Source: JBGRQA01 sp041725895 (lineage in GTDB: Bacteria > Bacteroidota > Bacteroidia > Bacteroidales > Marinifilaceae). Taken from it: a stretch of 64,000 nucleotides of DNA. Shown here one piece after another: positions 54,257 to 63,990 of this stretch. The translations under genes were made by a program, and so were the position numbers. Under the pieces are notes generated by a model. The model saw only the letters and a program-made list of their open reading frames with translations, searched no databases and was not told the origin of the DNA. The DNA is taken from the NCBI GenBank assembly GCA_041725895.1, contig JBGRQA010000013.1, forward strand, positions 1-64,000, read 5' to 3'. Position 1 is the stretch's first letter, and each line of letters starts with the position of its first letter.

Positions 54257-55165
54257 ATGAAGAAATATATATGTTTCCTAGTGCTGGGAGTTCTCCTATT
54301 TGGCTCCTGTAGCAGTGATGAAGATCTGGGAAAATCCTTGATCGATACCTCTACCCCTGAGCTGAATGAGGTGGATGAATGGATTAGAGAGAATTACACC
54401 TATCCCTATAATGTTGAAGTGAAATACAAGTGGGATAATTCAGAGTTGGACAACACAAAAATTCTTACACCTACAGAATTGGAGCGTGTGGTTCCTTTTC
54501 TGGAAAAGATGAAGGAAATTTGGGTCGATCCTTATGCAAAGAATGGAGGCGATGATTTTATGAAGGCATTCATACCCAAACAAATGGTGTTAGTAGGTAG
54601 TCACAATTATGAAGATAATGGGGGTATCGTGTTGGGGCAAGCTGAAGGAGGAAGAAAGATCACCATTTTCGACCTGAATTACATAGACTTTGATTTGTCA
54701 GGATTGAACAGTTGGGAGAAACGTAGTGCAATGGAACCCATCCTTAGGGTGTTTAAAACCATGCATCACGAGTTTGGTCATATTCTCCATCAAACCATCG
54801 CTTATCCTGTTGAATACAAGAAACTGACTACAGGGTATACCTCCAACTGGATGAATTTTAGCAATTCAGAAGCCAGGGGAATGGGATTCATCACCGCTTA
54901 TTCTCTGTTGAATCCGGATGAGGATTTTGTGGAGATGTTATCGGAATTTCTAACCCGCAGCAACGAGGATTGGAATGAGTTGATTGATAAGATCAAAGTA
55001 TACGATGAAAACTATTATACAGATGAAGATGCATCTGTAATAGCCAGAGCTAAAATTCGTGAGAAAGAGAAGATGATTGCAGATTACATGTTGCAGATCT
55101 GGAAGATCGATATCTACAAACTGCAGGCGGATATTGCTGAGGTTTTGGACGGATTGAGTAATTAA
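54257..55165 (+). CDS. Substrate import-associated zinc metallohydrolase lipoprotein
   Basis: 302 residues with a lipoprotein signal (LLFGSC, Cys about 18). The zinc motif is H171-E172-F-G-H175 (MHHEFGHILHQT), with a likely third ligand Glu in FVEMLSEFLTRS. The overall pattern matches the lipoprotein family repeatedly found next to SusC/SusD pairs (known to me as the substrate import-associated metallohydrolases). The enzyme probably trims a peptide or protein ligand at the cell surface before uptake. It is the third gene of the locus. Confidence 0.9.
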   Translation: MKKYICFLVLGVLLFGSCSSDEDLGKSLIDTSTPELNEVDEWIRENYTYPYNVEVKYKWDNSELDNTKILTPTELERVVPFLEKMKEIWVDPYAKNGGDDFMKAFIPKQMVLVGSHNYEDNGGIVLGQAEGGRKITIFDLNYIDFDLSGLNSWEKRSAMEPILRVFKTMHHEFGHILHQTIAYPVEYKKLTTGYTSNWMNFSNSEARGMGFITAYSLLNPDEDFVEMLSEFLTRSNEDWNELIDKIKVYDENYYTDEDASVIARAKIREKEKMIADYMLQIWKIDIYKLQADIAEVLDGLSN

Positions 55166-55185
55166 TTCAAGAAAACAAGAGTGTT

Positions 55186-56511
55186 ATGAAAAAAATATAT
55201 TTAAATATAATATGTTCCATGCTTGTTTTGTTTACAGCATGTGACAACGATTTTGAAAGTGAGTTTGATCTTGCACCGGATGAAAGAGCTGGTATGGCTG
55301 TTAAAGAGTTCAAAGATGCTTTAACCTCCTCTGAACATGGATGGCTTACCCATTACTACCCTAATCCAACAAAATTAGGATCATTTACCTATTATTTTAA
55401 ATTTGATGAGACGGGTATTGTAAATATGAATTTTGATTATTATGATTTTCCGGATGAATCGGAATATTCTGTAAAGATGTTTGAAAAGCCAGTCTTGGTT
55501 TTCGACACTTATAGCAAATTTTCGAAGATGACTGATCCTGAAATTGGAGAACCAGGAAAAGGATTTGGTGGCGAACTGGAGTTTAGCCTGACTAAAAAAT
55601 CAGCTGGTGGTGACACCTTGTATCTTGCAGAGAGAGTGAGTGGTGATCCTATGGTTCTTGTTAAAGCTACAGCTGAAACATCTGCTCAGCTTAGAGAATA
55701 CACCAAACATACGAAACATCTTGAGAGAGCGAATGAACAGGTAGTGGTACCTTTTTATTTCAACTTATCTGTTGAAGGTTGGGATACAAAAGTGAACATG
55801 GTATATAGTGGGGATAAGATTATTGCATTTCTTAACTATGTAGATAACGGAGAAGTAAAGCATGAACTGATGCCAATTAACTTTACTCACGAAGGTTTTG
55901 AATTTCATCATGCCGTGGTAATGAATGGTATTGGAGTAAGATCTTTTAGATATGATGAAGTTAAGAATCAGTTCGATGTAACGGATGCTGGAGTTACTGG
56001 TGTTTTTAAATATGAAGCAGATTGTCCTGCTCATATTGAAGGGATGACTGATAAGCTTTTTGGCCCCTCAACATTTGGTGGTAGCGCAAAGATAGTCAGT
56101 CCTAAATTAGCGAATCTGATTAATGGTATTTATCCTGATGCTGCGTTGCGTTGCTTGTCTACAGACACTTATGTGGCTTCCTGGTTTCCCTGTACTTTCA
56201 ATTTAGATTTTGAAGATTGGAAATCTCTTAAAATTAAAGTTAACTATAATAAGAAAACTGAGGATGTTGTTGAGATGGAATTTCTTGGCTATCATACGGG
56301 GTACTCTGCACCATTTGATGATTTGGCTTATATAGAGGGATTAATGTCTACAGAGAAAGGCCAGGCTATTAAAGATATAGTAGCAAGTCCTAAGGGATGG
56401 ACTATTGTTCCTGTTGAGTTAAAGGAATATGGCTCATCTTATTACCTGGTAAGTAATGAGGATCCTGAGATGTACATGTGCTTTGGATTGACTTATGAGG
56501 ATGATGAATAA
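55186..56511 (+). CDS. DUF4302-like lipoprotein
   Basis: 441 residues with a lipoprotein signal (LVLFTAC, Cys about 20). The N-terminal FESEFDLAPDERAGMAVKEFKDALTSSEHGWLTHYYPNP resembles DUF4302 proteins, which accompany the metallohydrolase lipoproteins in Bacteroidota uptake loci. The body is rich in beta structure without enzymatic motifs, suggesting ligand binding at the surface. The start is 21 bases after the metallohydrolase stop, so the two are co-transcribed. A strong hairpin follows the stop. Confidence 0.8.
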   Translation: MKKIYLNIICSMLVLFTACDNDFESEFDLAPDERAGMAVKEFKDALTSSEHGWLTHYYPNPTKLGSFTYYFKFDETGIVNMNFDYYDFPDESEYSVKMFEKPVLVFDTYSKFSKMTDPEIGEPGKGFGGELEFSLTKKSAGGDTLYLAERVSGDPMVLVKATAETSAQLREYTKHTKHLERANEQVVVPFYFNLSVEGWDTKVNMVYSGDKIIAFLNYVDNGEVKHELMPINFTHEGFEFHHAVVMNGIGVRSFRYDEVKNQFDVTDAGVTGVFKYEADCPAHIEGMTDKLFGPSTFGGSAKIVSPKLANLINGIYPDAALRCLSTDTYVASWFPCTFNLDFEDWKSLKIKVNYNKKTEDVVEMEFLGYHTGYSAPFDDLAYIEGLMSTEKGQAIKDIVASPKGWTIVPVELKEYGSSYYLVSNEDPEMYMCFGLTYEDDE

Positions 56512-56561
56512 AGTCCTAGTTCATTGAGATTGTTAAATCTTAAGGATTAGTTAGTGGTTTG

Positions 56562-56609
56562 AGAGCCTTCCCCTTATTTCTATCCCTGTAGTGAAGAGGA
56601 AGGCTCTCC
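56562..56609 (+). terminator. Terminator of the SusC/SusD locus
   Basis: GAGAGCCTTCCCCTT pairs with AAGAGGAAGGCTCTC (15 bp, one G-U-compatible change) around an 18-base loop, followed by CTTTT. A second, weaker stem built on GGAGCG and CGCTCC follows at about 56643-56696. Confidence 0.75.
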
Positions 56610-56696
56610 TTTTAAGCATTTTAAAATTTTGGTTAGTAGTTTGGAGCGACTCGCTGAGGTTTTCTCCCTTTTCAGTGGGGCGCTCCTGTTTTATCG

Positions 56697-56901
56697 TTTG
56701 GAAAAAAGTTACACATAGACCTTTAGTTATTTGAGTGCTCCAGTTGTATTGTGTTTTTTCCCGCACTCTTATTATGCTTTCCCAAACCAGGAAAGCAAAG
56801 TCCTCTCCGTCACCAAAATGCCTTTACTGTTTCCGCTTGCCATATTATTTTGAATGGAATCCCCGGTGGCGGAGGGGCTTACTTTATTCATGATTTTTCT
56901 C
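56697..56901. other. Convergent spacer with a possible unrecognised small frame
   Basis: This region lies between the locus terminators and the 3' end of the BvgS-like kinase. A minus-strand frame here overlaps the kinase end and gives a 40-residue tail, but no family or start signal supports it. Nothing else is evident. Confidence 0.4.
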
Positions 56902-59040
56902 TTAAGAACAGATTTGTTTTCCTGCCGGAACAGTTTTTGGTGATGCTTCTTTTGATTTTGGGTAGGGAAGAGTAAAATAGAAAGAAGTTCCTTTTCCCGG
57001 TTGCGATTTGCACCAGATCTTACCTCCAAGCAATTCAATCAAGCTTTTGGAAATGGAGAGTCCCAAGCCTGTACCTCCATATTTTTTTGCATCGGTGCTT
57101 TCCACTTGTCCGAAACGTTCAAATATATGTTCCAGATGATCGGCCGGGATCCCAATTCCCGTATCACTAATTTCAAAAAGAATACAGTCTTGGTTGTGGA
57201 GGCTGTATTTAATCAGAATGTTTCCTGCCTGAGTGTATTTAAGGGCATTTCCTGTCAAGTTGATTAGAATTTGCTTTAGGCGTATTTCGTCGGTTTCAAT
57301 TTGGTCTTGTCCATTCGCAAAAGCCAGATCCGATTGAAGTGTTATAATATTTTGCTGCAATTTGGGATTGGTTCTGAAATATTGAATCACTGCCTCTATG
57401 GTATTGTTCAAGGCTAAAGGTTTGATAAATATTTTTAGTTGTTCGCACTCAATCATCGAGGTGTCAAGAATATCGTTAATAATTTTTTGAAGGTATTCCG
57501 AACTCTGCTGAATGATTTTGGCATAAGCCAACTGTTTATCTTTGGAGAGATTGGATTGGGCAAGGATGGAGGAAAAGCCCAATATTCCATTCATAGGTGT
57601 GCGTATTTCATGGGACATGTTGGCCAGGAATTGGGTTTTCAAACGGTCGGCTTTTTCGGCCTCTTTTTTAGCGATTTGCAATTGTTTCTCCTTTTTTATT
57701 TGTAAAGAAATATCGCTCATAATTCCCAGCATACGGTAGGGGGTTCCATCAATCTCTTTTAAAAAGGTGCCCTTACTCAGAATGGGGATATAACTGCCAT
57801 CCTTGTGTTGGTAGCGGTAGATGATTTCATAGTCATCGCCTGATGAAATGGATGATTTTAGTTTTGAAATAGCATTATCACGATCATCAGGATGGATGAA
57901 GTTTTGCCAGTCTTTTAGGTTGAACTCACTGTATTCTTTTAAGGAATATCCCGTTGTGTATCTTATATCTCCAAACCAGAGTATGCTATGGTCACTTAAA
58001 TTGTAGTCGTAAACTATTTGTCCTTTCTGACGGGCAACAATTCCATATCGTTCCTCACTATCCTTTAGAGATTGCTCTATTTTGAGCCGGATATTCAGCT
58101 CCCTTTTTAATTCTGCGGTGCGTTTTACTACAAGCTTTTTGAGTGTTCTATTCCAGGTTAAAAAGTAGGTTGTACCGGTTCCGATAAAGAGAAGTAGTAG
58201 CACCATCCAATACCAGAAATTCTTTCTTTCCCAGAATTCCCGGGTACTAAGAAAAACCCACCTTTTTTGTATCTTCTTTTTTTCCTCTTTGGATAAGGAG
58301 GCCAGTGTTTTATTCAGAATATTTCTGAGTATTGACAGATCTTTTCTGACCCCAATAGCTATTTTGTATACAAAATCAGTTGTTCCAGCCACATGTAGAT
58401 TTGAGATTCCCGATTTTTCCAAATAGTAGGATGTGGATCCAAGGTCTGCAATCAGCACATCGGTTTCGCCAAATGCCAGTTTTTTGAGTCCTTCCCGGTC
58501 ATCTGCAACCAGGTCCAGTTTTAATTCCGGGTAGTGGTTTTCTAGGTAGTCGTGTACGGCAAATCGGTTGCCCACCGAAACTTTTCTCCCAACTAAATCC
58601 TCTACGGTTAGCCTCCTTTGAATTTGTCTGTTTACAATAATTACAGCGGGGGTCTCAAAATAGGGCTCGGTGAATGTCAAAAATTTACTTCGTTGAGGCG
58701 TGTTGGCAATGGAGGTCACCATGTCAACTTTCCCCATTTTTGCACTGTTCAGATTTTCCTCCAGGGGTTGTTCCTGAAGCCGGATAAGCTGAATATTTAA
58801 CTTCCTTTCAATAAGCTGTAGGTAATCATTGGAAATGCCCACAATTTCTCCCTTCTTATTTCGAAAATCCATAGGAGGATAGCGAGGATCCTTGGCTACA
58901 CGAATTGCTTTTTTGTGTTCTTTTAGCCATTGCTGTTCTTGTTCCGAAAGAAGAAAGGTTTGATTCTGTTCTTTGCAACTTATTAGAGTAGAACAGAGGA
59001 TAAAAAAGTATAGGAGTGGTATTAGCTTTAGTGAATTCAT
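56902..59040 (-). CDS. BvgS-like sensor histidine kinase with periplasmic solute-binding domain
   Basis: 712 residues. A lipoprotein-like or membrane signal precedes a type-3 solute-binding domain (about 30-265: KAIRVAKDPRYPPMDFRNKKGEIVGISNDYL, TFTEPYFETPAVIIVNR, GETDVLIADLGSTSYYLEKS). A transmembrane helix lies at about 272-292 and a PAS domain with PAC at about 325-450. HisKA has FLANMSHEIRTPMNGI (His about 477) and HATPase ends GTGLGLSISKSLIELLGG. There is no receiver domain. It should sense a small periplasmic ligand and phosphorylate an unlinked regulator. A nested palindrome lies upstream. Confidence 0.9.
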   Translation of the reverse strand: MNSLKLIPLLYFFILCSTLISCKEQNQTFLLSEQEQQWLKEHKKAIRVAKDPRYPPMDFRNKKGEIVGISNDYLQLIERKLNIQLIRLQEQPLEENLNSAKMGKVDMVTSIANTPQRSKFLTFTEPYFETPAVIIVNRQIQRRLTVEDLVGRKVSVGNRFAVHDYLENHYPELKLDLVADDREGLKKLAFGETDVLIADLGSTSYYLEKSGISNLHVAGTTDFVYKIAIGVRKDLSILRNILNKTLASLSKEEKKKIQKRWVFLSTREFWERKNFWYWMVLLLLFIGTGTTYFLTWNRTLKKLVVKRTAELKRELNIRLKIEQSLKDSEERYGIVARQKGQIVYDYNLSDHSILWFGDIRYTTGYSLKEYSEFNLKDWQNFIHPDDRDNAISKLKSSISSGDDYEIIYRYQHKDGSYIPILSKGTFLKEIDGTPYRMLGIMSDISLQIKKEKQLQIAKKEAEKADRLKTQFLANMSHEIRTPMNGILGFSSILAQSNLSKDKQLAYAKIIQQSSEYLQKIINDILDTSMIECEQLKIFIKPLALNNTIEAVIQYFRTNPKLQQNIITLQSDLAFANGQDQIETDEIRLKQILINLTGNALKYTQAGNILIKYSLHNQDCILFEISDTGIGIPADHLEHIFERFGQVESTDAKKYGGTGLGLSISKSLIELLGGKIWCKSQPGKGTSFYFTLPYPKSKEASPKTVPAGKQICS

Positions 59041-59254
59041 GGTTTTCTAAAATAAAAAAAGCCTGGGATATTGCCAAACATAAAAGGAGAGAAGAATTTA
59101 TCTCAAAGCAGGCCGAAGAACAATTGCAAGGTCTGGGAGAGTTTTGGGGTATAATGGTTTTTCGTGATCTCACTCTAAAAAATAACCCACTATTCTGGAT
59201 GAGAATAACCAAACCGAACTTAAACAAAGGGGGAATGTCTTTGTTTTAAGTCTG
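59041..59254. other. Upstream region of the BvgS-like kinase
   Basis: About 210 bases. A plus-strand frame at 59016-59249 would encode a 77-residue amphipathic peptide head-to-head with the kinase, but it overlaps the kinase start, has no recognised family and no clear promoter; it is noted and not accepted. Confidence 0.35.
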
Positions 59255-59306
59255 TATCATCTCTGTATTAACCCCGTATTTATACGGACTTGATACGGAG
59301 ATGATA
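59255..59306. promoter_or_regulatory. Nested palindrome upstream of the BvgS-like kinase
   Basis: Outer arms TATCATCTCTGTAT and ATACGGAGATGATA (14 bp, one G-U-type change) enclose an inner perfect dyad CCGTAT-TT-ATACGG at 59274-59287. The TACGGA wording is repeated on both levels. No T-run fits a terminator for either flanking gene; an operator about 215 bases upstream of the kinase start is plausible. Confidence 0.45.
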
Positions 59307-59391
59307 AAAAGAAAGTATTGAGTTTGTCTACCTGAAAATGATAGTTGAGTTACTGAGGTAATTTTCCTGTTTTAAAATAGGTAGATCAAAG

Positions 59392-59420
59392 AACAGCCGC
59401 CCATAGAAGGAGCGGCTGTT
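59392..59420 (-). terminator. Hairpin after the permease/M1 fusion gene
   Basis: AACAGCCGC / GCGGCTGTT, a 9-bp perfect stem with an 11-base loop, lies 14 bases past the stop at 59434; the T-run on the minus strand is weak (TTCTTTG). Confidence 0.65.
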
Positions 59421-59433
59421 ACGGTTTTAAATT

Positions 59434-62400
59434 TTACGATTTTTCAATGGGGATTTCCGGCCTTCGATAATCCTTGTCCACGATTCGGTAGTAGGGATCA
59501 ACCACGATGTGGTCCGGTTTTCGTTTTAGGTCGAAATGGATTTGATTTTCCCCTTTCTGCAGTTTCACTTTCTTCAGCAACAATTCCTTGCCTTTGCTGT
59601 TGTAGATTCCAATCTCTACCCAGTCTGCGCAAGCAGTTTCTGTTTCCTTACCTTTTCCGTTAGCGTAGTATTTGTGACAGGAGATGTTGGCATCAACCTG
59701 GTAGGTGAAGTTCTTGTTTCTTTGGTAGGTTGCCGAATCCACTTTTGTTTGGTAAAGCGTGATCTTCTTCAGAGCATCCTCCACGTAGTAGGCAAGGCTA
59801 TCAGGAGTAACTGCTTCAATGCGCTCAACCAGTTCGATGGTTGTAGGATAGGGGGCCCCCTTAAAGGCATGTTCTTTTAGGAACGATTGGCAAACCTTTA
59901 GCAGTTTATCATCTCCCAGGTATTCGTTTAAGGCATACAGAACCGTGGATCCTTTACGATAGTAGATATCAGATTGATGTTTGGCTACTGTCGCCAGAGG
60001 GCGTTCTTCATGAGATTCGTGCTTGCGGGAGGTGAGGTAGCGGAACATCTCATCCTGCAGGAATTTGGTCATTTTTTTCTTTCCGTAATGGTTTTCCATG
60101 GCCTTCAGGGCACTGAACTGGGTAACCGATTCCATAAGCATCTGGCAGCCTTCCACATTTGCCGCAACTACCTGGTGGGCCCACCATTGATGCGCCATTT
60201 CGTGCGCTGTTACATAGAAGGGGTAATCGATAATCTGCTCGTCAAAGCTAAGATCTTTTCGATCCAGTTCCCGTAAATCGGCGATGAAGCCGATTCCTTC
60301 AGAGAAGGGAATCATGTTCGGAAACGACTGGGCAAAGGTAGAGTGACGTGGAAACTCAACAATTCGCAACTGTTCAAACTGGTACGGTGTGTAATGCTTG
60401 CTGTAGAAGCTAAGCGAACGTTTCACACTCTGAATCATGTTGTCCAGGTTGTAATTATGAGGCTGATGGTAGTAAACTGCAACTTCCACCTGTTTCTGGT
60501 TTGGATCATCGGGTTGCCACAATTCTTTTTTAACCTGGTAGCGTCCCGACAGGATGGCGTAGTAGTGCAACATGGGATGCTCCGATTCGTACCGGAAATA
60601 GTTGCGACCGTTCTCCTTCCAATGCTTCACAAGTTTGCCCGGAGTAAGAGCGGTTTGATCGGCATCGGTACTTACCACAGCTTTGAAATTGATGAAATCG
60701 GCATCGGGTGTAATAAAGTTGCGGTTGAGTCCATTGGGATTGGTGCGCTTCAAAGCAATCGGACGTTCCGGCAATTTGTGCTTTTCCCGTATCCGTTTGC
60801 TGAAGATTTCCCGCTTGGAATTGTAGCCGATGGAGGGGAATAGCGAGTTGTACAGGAAGCTGCCGTTTTTTTCAGCTATGTTGGCTGATCCCGATTGGTT
60901 AAATCCCTTGTTTTCGCCCTTGAATGCAAAGGCCAGTTTCAGGTTTTCGCCTGGTTGCAAAGGCTGTTCCAAATGGTAAAGGTAGATCTTTTGCTTTTTA
61001 TCCACCTGTATAAGTTCCGTTTTTCTGTCGAACCATACCGAATCCACAAATTGATTCCGGTTGATCAACAGGGTGTCAATTGCCTCTTGTCCCGGGTTGC
61101 AAAGTAGGTATTCGCCCTTTGCCATCATTTCTCCAGATTCAGGAAACAGATCAACTTCAATGGATACATCTGTGATTTTTGGTTGCTGGGTGTATTCGAA
61201 TTTCTTGTAGGTCTTCTCGTAATCCATCTGCAGTAATTCACTTTCGTAAGGAGTGTTAAAATCATTCAACACATTGGTGTTGTAGTAGATGTATCCACCC
61301 AGTATTAGCCAAATTACACCCAATACCATGCTGTATCGTTTGGGAAGTCCCTGGAATCGTTCCCTGAAGAAATTGAAGCGGCTCTTCCAGTGGGTTTCGG
61401 TTTGTGCTACGAGGAATTGATTGGCCAGGATAATTAGAATGCCTGCAAACAAGATCCAGTAGATCTTGTAGATCCAGAATGGAGCCAACTCGAACCCAAA
61501 TTGATTCATGTCGGAATAGACAGGAGAGGGGCCGCCGTTAAAAACCAGGAAGTTTTGCTTAAGTACTGTAACGGTAAAGTAGGTGTCCCATACCCAGTAG
61601 AGGATGAGGACCACATGGCCCAGGTATTTGTTGTTGACCAGGATGTGGATAAGGAAAGCCAATACCATTAGCAACAGGTAGGAGACAAATGAGATTCCAA
61701 ATACCGACTGGAAGTACAATCCAATTTCGTAGCGGTAGTATCCGGCATTGTATTGAAAGAGGATACCACAGCCAATCATCACCAATTGCAGTAAGGCAAT
61801 TCCCCCTGCAAGAGCTGTGAATTTACTTGCCAGTCTGACCCAACGGGGGGAAGGTAAAGTGTCGGCAATTTCGTGAATCTTCACTTCCCGGTCGCTCCAG
61901 ATCATTTCCCCTGAGAAAACCATTATCACAATGAACAGGAAAAGGCTAATACTTCCCTGGAGGATATCCAATACCTGGTAGGTAACGGGATAGGTTTGCG
62001 TATCGTACATTTTGCCGATTCCTTTGGAGGCAACAAAGAGGAATACCACTGTTGTCAATCCGATGAGCAGAAAATATACGTTACGGATCAGCTTTTTGAA
62101 CTCAAAAGCAGTAAGGTGACGGAACAGCATTGAAGAGTTATTTCTCTTTGTAGTAAAAGGTTTGGAAGCTGGTTGCTCTTTTTGTCCGTTATTTCTATTG
62201 ATCGGTTCCGTTTCGGTTGTAGCCTTGTTTTTTCTTTTGAACAGTTGGAGGGGCTTCAGATCATAGGCAAAACGGAAACGGTAGTAGCAGTAGGTTAGCA
62301 ATGCACCCCCTAGAGAGAGCCATAGGAGTCGGTTGTAAAAGTATACGCCCACAAGTTGTGCTCCTTCATTGTTCATGTCGTTGGCTGATTGGTTAGCTGT

Positions 62401-63072
62401 TACCACAAGGGACGCGGCAATACCAAACGGATCAAGCAGTGCAGCCAGGTTTCGGCTGTCCAGATCCTTCAGCAAATTCATTCCCAGGGCATACAGGATG
62501 TAGAGGCCCAGAATGGATAGCCAGTTGACAACCACACTTCGCAGAAGGAGGCTCATGGAGAAAAAGATGGCGCAAACAAAAAACAGGTTGGGCAGGATAC
62601 GAACGGCATAGGGATCCAGGTAGGCTTTCCATAGAAATTCCCCGAAGATCTGCTGGTTGAGGTAAGGCATTATACTGCCCAAATAAAAACCCAGACCAAC
62701 TCCGGTAAAGGCCACAATGTTTAGGACATAGGCAGCCAGAAAACGGCCAAAGATGTAGTCCTTTTTTCGTATGGGAGTGGTAAACATCAACTCCAGCGTA
62801 TTGTATTTGAAATCTTTGAAAACAATACCGGAACAGATAGCAGCTGTGATAAAAATGCCCAGATAGCTGAAGCTGCCAAAGAGGATGTCCATAACACGGG
62901 GAGCGTTCACTTTTACGTTATCACCTGCGATGTGAATACTAAGGCTTTCGAATGCTCCGCCTGCGGCATTCATTATTAAGAAAGCCAATGCAAACAGAAT
63001 GAACCAGTAAAGATAGATGGCCGGGCGTTTAAAGGCCCTTTTGATTTCGAATCGGAATATTTCGTAGAACAT
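59434..63072 (-). CDS. ABC transporter permease fused to M1-family aminopeptidase
   Basis: 1212 residues. The N-terminal half (about 1-590) is an ABC-2 permease, with about twelve membrane segments in two groups separated by a charged loop near 280-310. The C-terminal half is an M1 metallopeptidase: beta-sandwich N-domain, then HEMAHQWWAHQV (His about 954) with the Glu ligand in GCQMLMESVTQF 18 residues after the second His, matching HExxHx18E. The usual GxMEN exopeptidase loop is not evident (the segment reads FPNMIPFSEG). Such fusions are a known Bacteroidota family. With the ATPase encoded upstream it forms an exporter that also processes peptides. Confidence 0.9.
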   Translation of the reverse strand: MFYEIFRFEIKRAFKRPAIYLYWFILFALAFLIMNAAGGAFESLSIHIAGDNVKVNAPRVMDILFGSFSYLGIFITAAICSGIVFKDFKYNTLELMFTTPIRKKDYIFGRFLAAYVLNIVAFTGVGLGFYLGSIMPYLNQQIFGEFLWKAYLDPYAVRILPNLFFVCAIFFSMSLLLRSVVVNWLSILGLYILYALGMNLLKDLDSRNLAALLDPFGIAASLVVTANQSANDMNNEGAQLVGVYFYNRLLWLSLGGALLTYCYYRFRFAYDLKPLQLFKRKNKATTETEPINRNNGQKEQPASKPFTTKRNNSSMLFRHLTAFEFKKLIRNVYFLLIGLTTVVFLFVASKGIGKMYDTQTYPVTYQVLDILQGSISLFLFIVIMVFSGEMIWSDREVKIHEIADTLPSPRWVRLASKFTALAGGIALLQLVMIGCGILFQYNAGYYRYEIGLYFQSVFGISFVSYLLLMVLAFLIHILVNNKYLGHVVLILYWVWDTYFTVTVLKQNFLVFNGGPSPVYSDMNQFGFELAPFWIYKIYWILFAGILIILANQFLVAQTETHWKSRFNFFRERFQGLPKRYSMVLGVIWLILGGYIYYNTNVLNDFNTPYESELLQMDYEKTYKKFEYTQQPKITDVSIEVDLFPESGEMMAKGEYLLCNPGQEAIDTLLINRNQFVDSVWFDRKTELIQVDKKQKIYLYHLEQPLQPGENLKLAFAFKGENKGFNQSGSANIAEKNGSFLYNSLFPSIGYNSKREIFSKRIREKHKLPERPIALKRTNPNGLNRNFITPDADFINFKAVVSTDADQTALTPGKLVKHWKENGRNYFRYESEHPMLHYYAILSGRYQVKKELWQPDDPNQKQVEVAVYYHQPHNYNLDNMIQSVKRSLSFYSKHYTPYQFEQLRIVEFPRHSTFAQSFPNMIPFSEGIGFIADLRELDRKDLSFDEQIIDYPFYVTAHEMAHQWWAHQVVAANVEGCQMLMESVTQFSALKAMENHYGKKKMTKFLQDEMFRYLTSRKHESHEERPLATVAKHQSDIYYRKGSTVLYALNEYLGDDKLLKVCQSFLKEHAFKGAPYPTTIELVERIEAVTPDSLAYYVEDALKKITLYQTKVDSATYQRNKNFTYQVDANISCHKYYANGKGKETETACADWVEIGIYNSKGKELLLKKVKLQKGENQIHFDLKRKPDHIVVDPYYRIVDKDYRRPEIPIEKS

Positions 63073-63126
63073 ATGCGATGGTTTAAATTTACAGGGAGAA
63101 ATTGAATCATGGATTCTATCTCCGAC

Positions 63127-63990
63127 CTATTGAATTGCTGAGAAGTATACATCTTCCAATCCCGGTGTGATTCTTCTGAAATCATCACCGGGGTGATCAT
63201 CGTCCAGAATGTGAACCAGGGGTTGTCCTTCGTTCAGATGGGAATAGATGATTTGGTGTTCCTCACCGAAAGCTTCGAACTCTTGCTTCGGTACTTTTTT
63301 CTCCCAGATGCGTCCGTTTAATTCATTGATCAAATGGGTGGGGCGACCTTTGAGCAATACTTCTCCCTTATTGATGATGGCCATATCGTTACACAGGTCA
63401 CTCACATCATCCACAATGTGGGTGGACAGGATTACGATTTTGTCCTCACTGATTTCACTCAGCAGATTGTTGAAGCGGTTGCGTTCGGCAGGATCAAGAC
63501 CTGCTGTGGGCTCATCTACAATAATCAGTTTGGGATCGCCCAACAGGGCCAGTGCAATGCCAAATCGTTGCTTCATCCCTCCACTAAAGGTATGAACGCT
63601 CTTCTTGCGTGCTTCGTACAGATTTACCTGTTGCAGCAAATAGGTAACCATTTGGTTGCGTTCGGAAGAATTCTGAATGCCCTTTAGAACTGCAAAATGG
63701 GAAAGGAGCTCCTGGGCACTGACCTTGGGATATACGCCAAACTCCTGGGGCAGATACCCCAGCAGGGGTTTAACTTCCTTTTTCTGTCGGATAAGATCCA
63801 GATCGTTGAGGAAGATTTCTCCCTGGTCGGCGGTTTGCAGTGTGGCCAGGGTGCGCATCAGGCTGGATTTACCAGCCCCGTTGGGGCCCAAAAGGCCAAA
63901 CATTCCGGTGCCAATGGTCAGGTTTAAATTATTCAGTGCTTTTACCCCATTGGGGTAGGTTTTGGATAGGTTTTCAATTCGTAATTGCAT
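63127..63990 (-). CDS. ABC transporter ATP-binding protein
   Basis: 287 residues. Motifs: Walker A GPNGAGKSS, signature TFSGGMKQR, Walker B LIIVDEPTAGLDP, H-loop LSTHIVDD. It is the first gene of a two-gene unit with the permease/M1 fusion, whose start lies 54 bases past this stop, and supplies its ATPase subunit. The C-terminal 90 residues form the usual regulatory region. Confidence 0.95.
   Translation of the reverse strand: MQLRIENLSKTYPNGVKALNNLNLTIGTGMFGLLGPNGAGKSSLMRTLATLQTADQGEIFLNDLDLIRQKKEVKPLLGYLPQEFGVYPKVSAQELLSHFAVLKGIQNSSERNQMVTYLLQQVNLYEARKKSVHTFSGGMKQRFGIALALLGDPKLIIVDEPTAGLDPAERNRFNNLLSEISEDKIVILSTHIVDDVSDLCNDMAIINKGEVLLKGRPTHLINELNGRIWEKKVPKQEFEAFGEEHQIIYSHLNEGQPLVHILDDDHPGDDFRRITPGLEDVYFSAIQ

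Noticed and set aside
46839..56511. Classical polysaccharide utilisation locus
   Set aside because: No glycoside hydrolase, polysaccharide lyase or sulfatase is present; the only enzyme is a zinc metallohydrolase.
56772..57038. 88-codon minus-strand frame overlapping the end of the kinase gene
   Set aside because: Most of it is the kinase coding sequence read in another frame; the extra 40 residues have no support.
59016..59249. 77-codon plus-strand frame head-to-head with the BvgS-like kinase
   Set aside because: Overlaps the kinase start and has no family support, although its amphipathic helix looks protein-like; left as a possible remnant.
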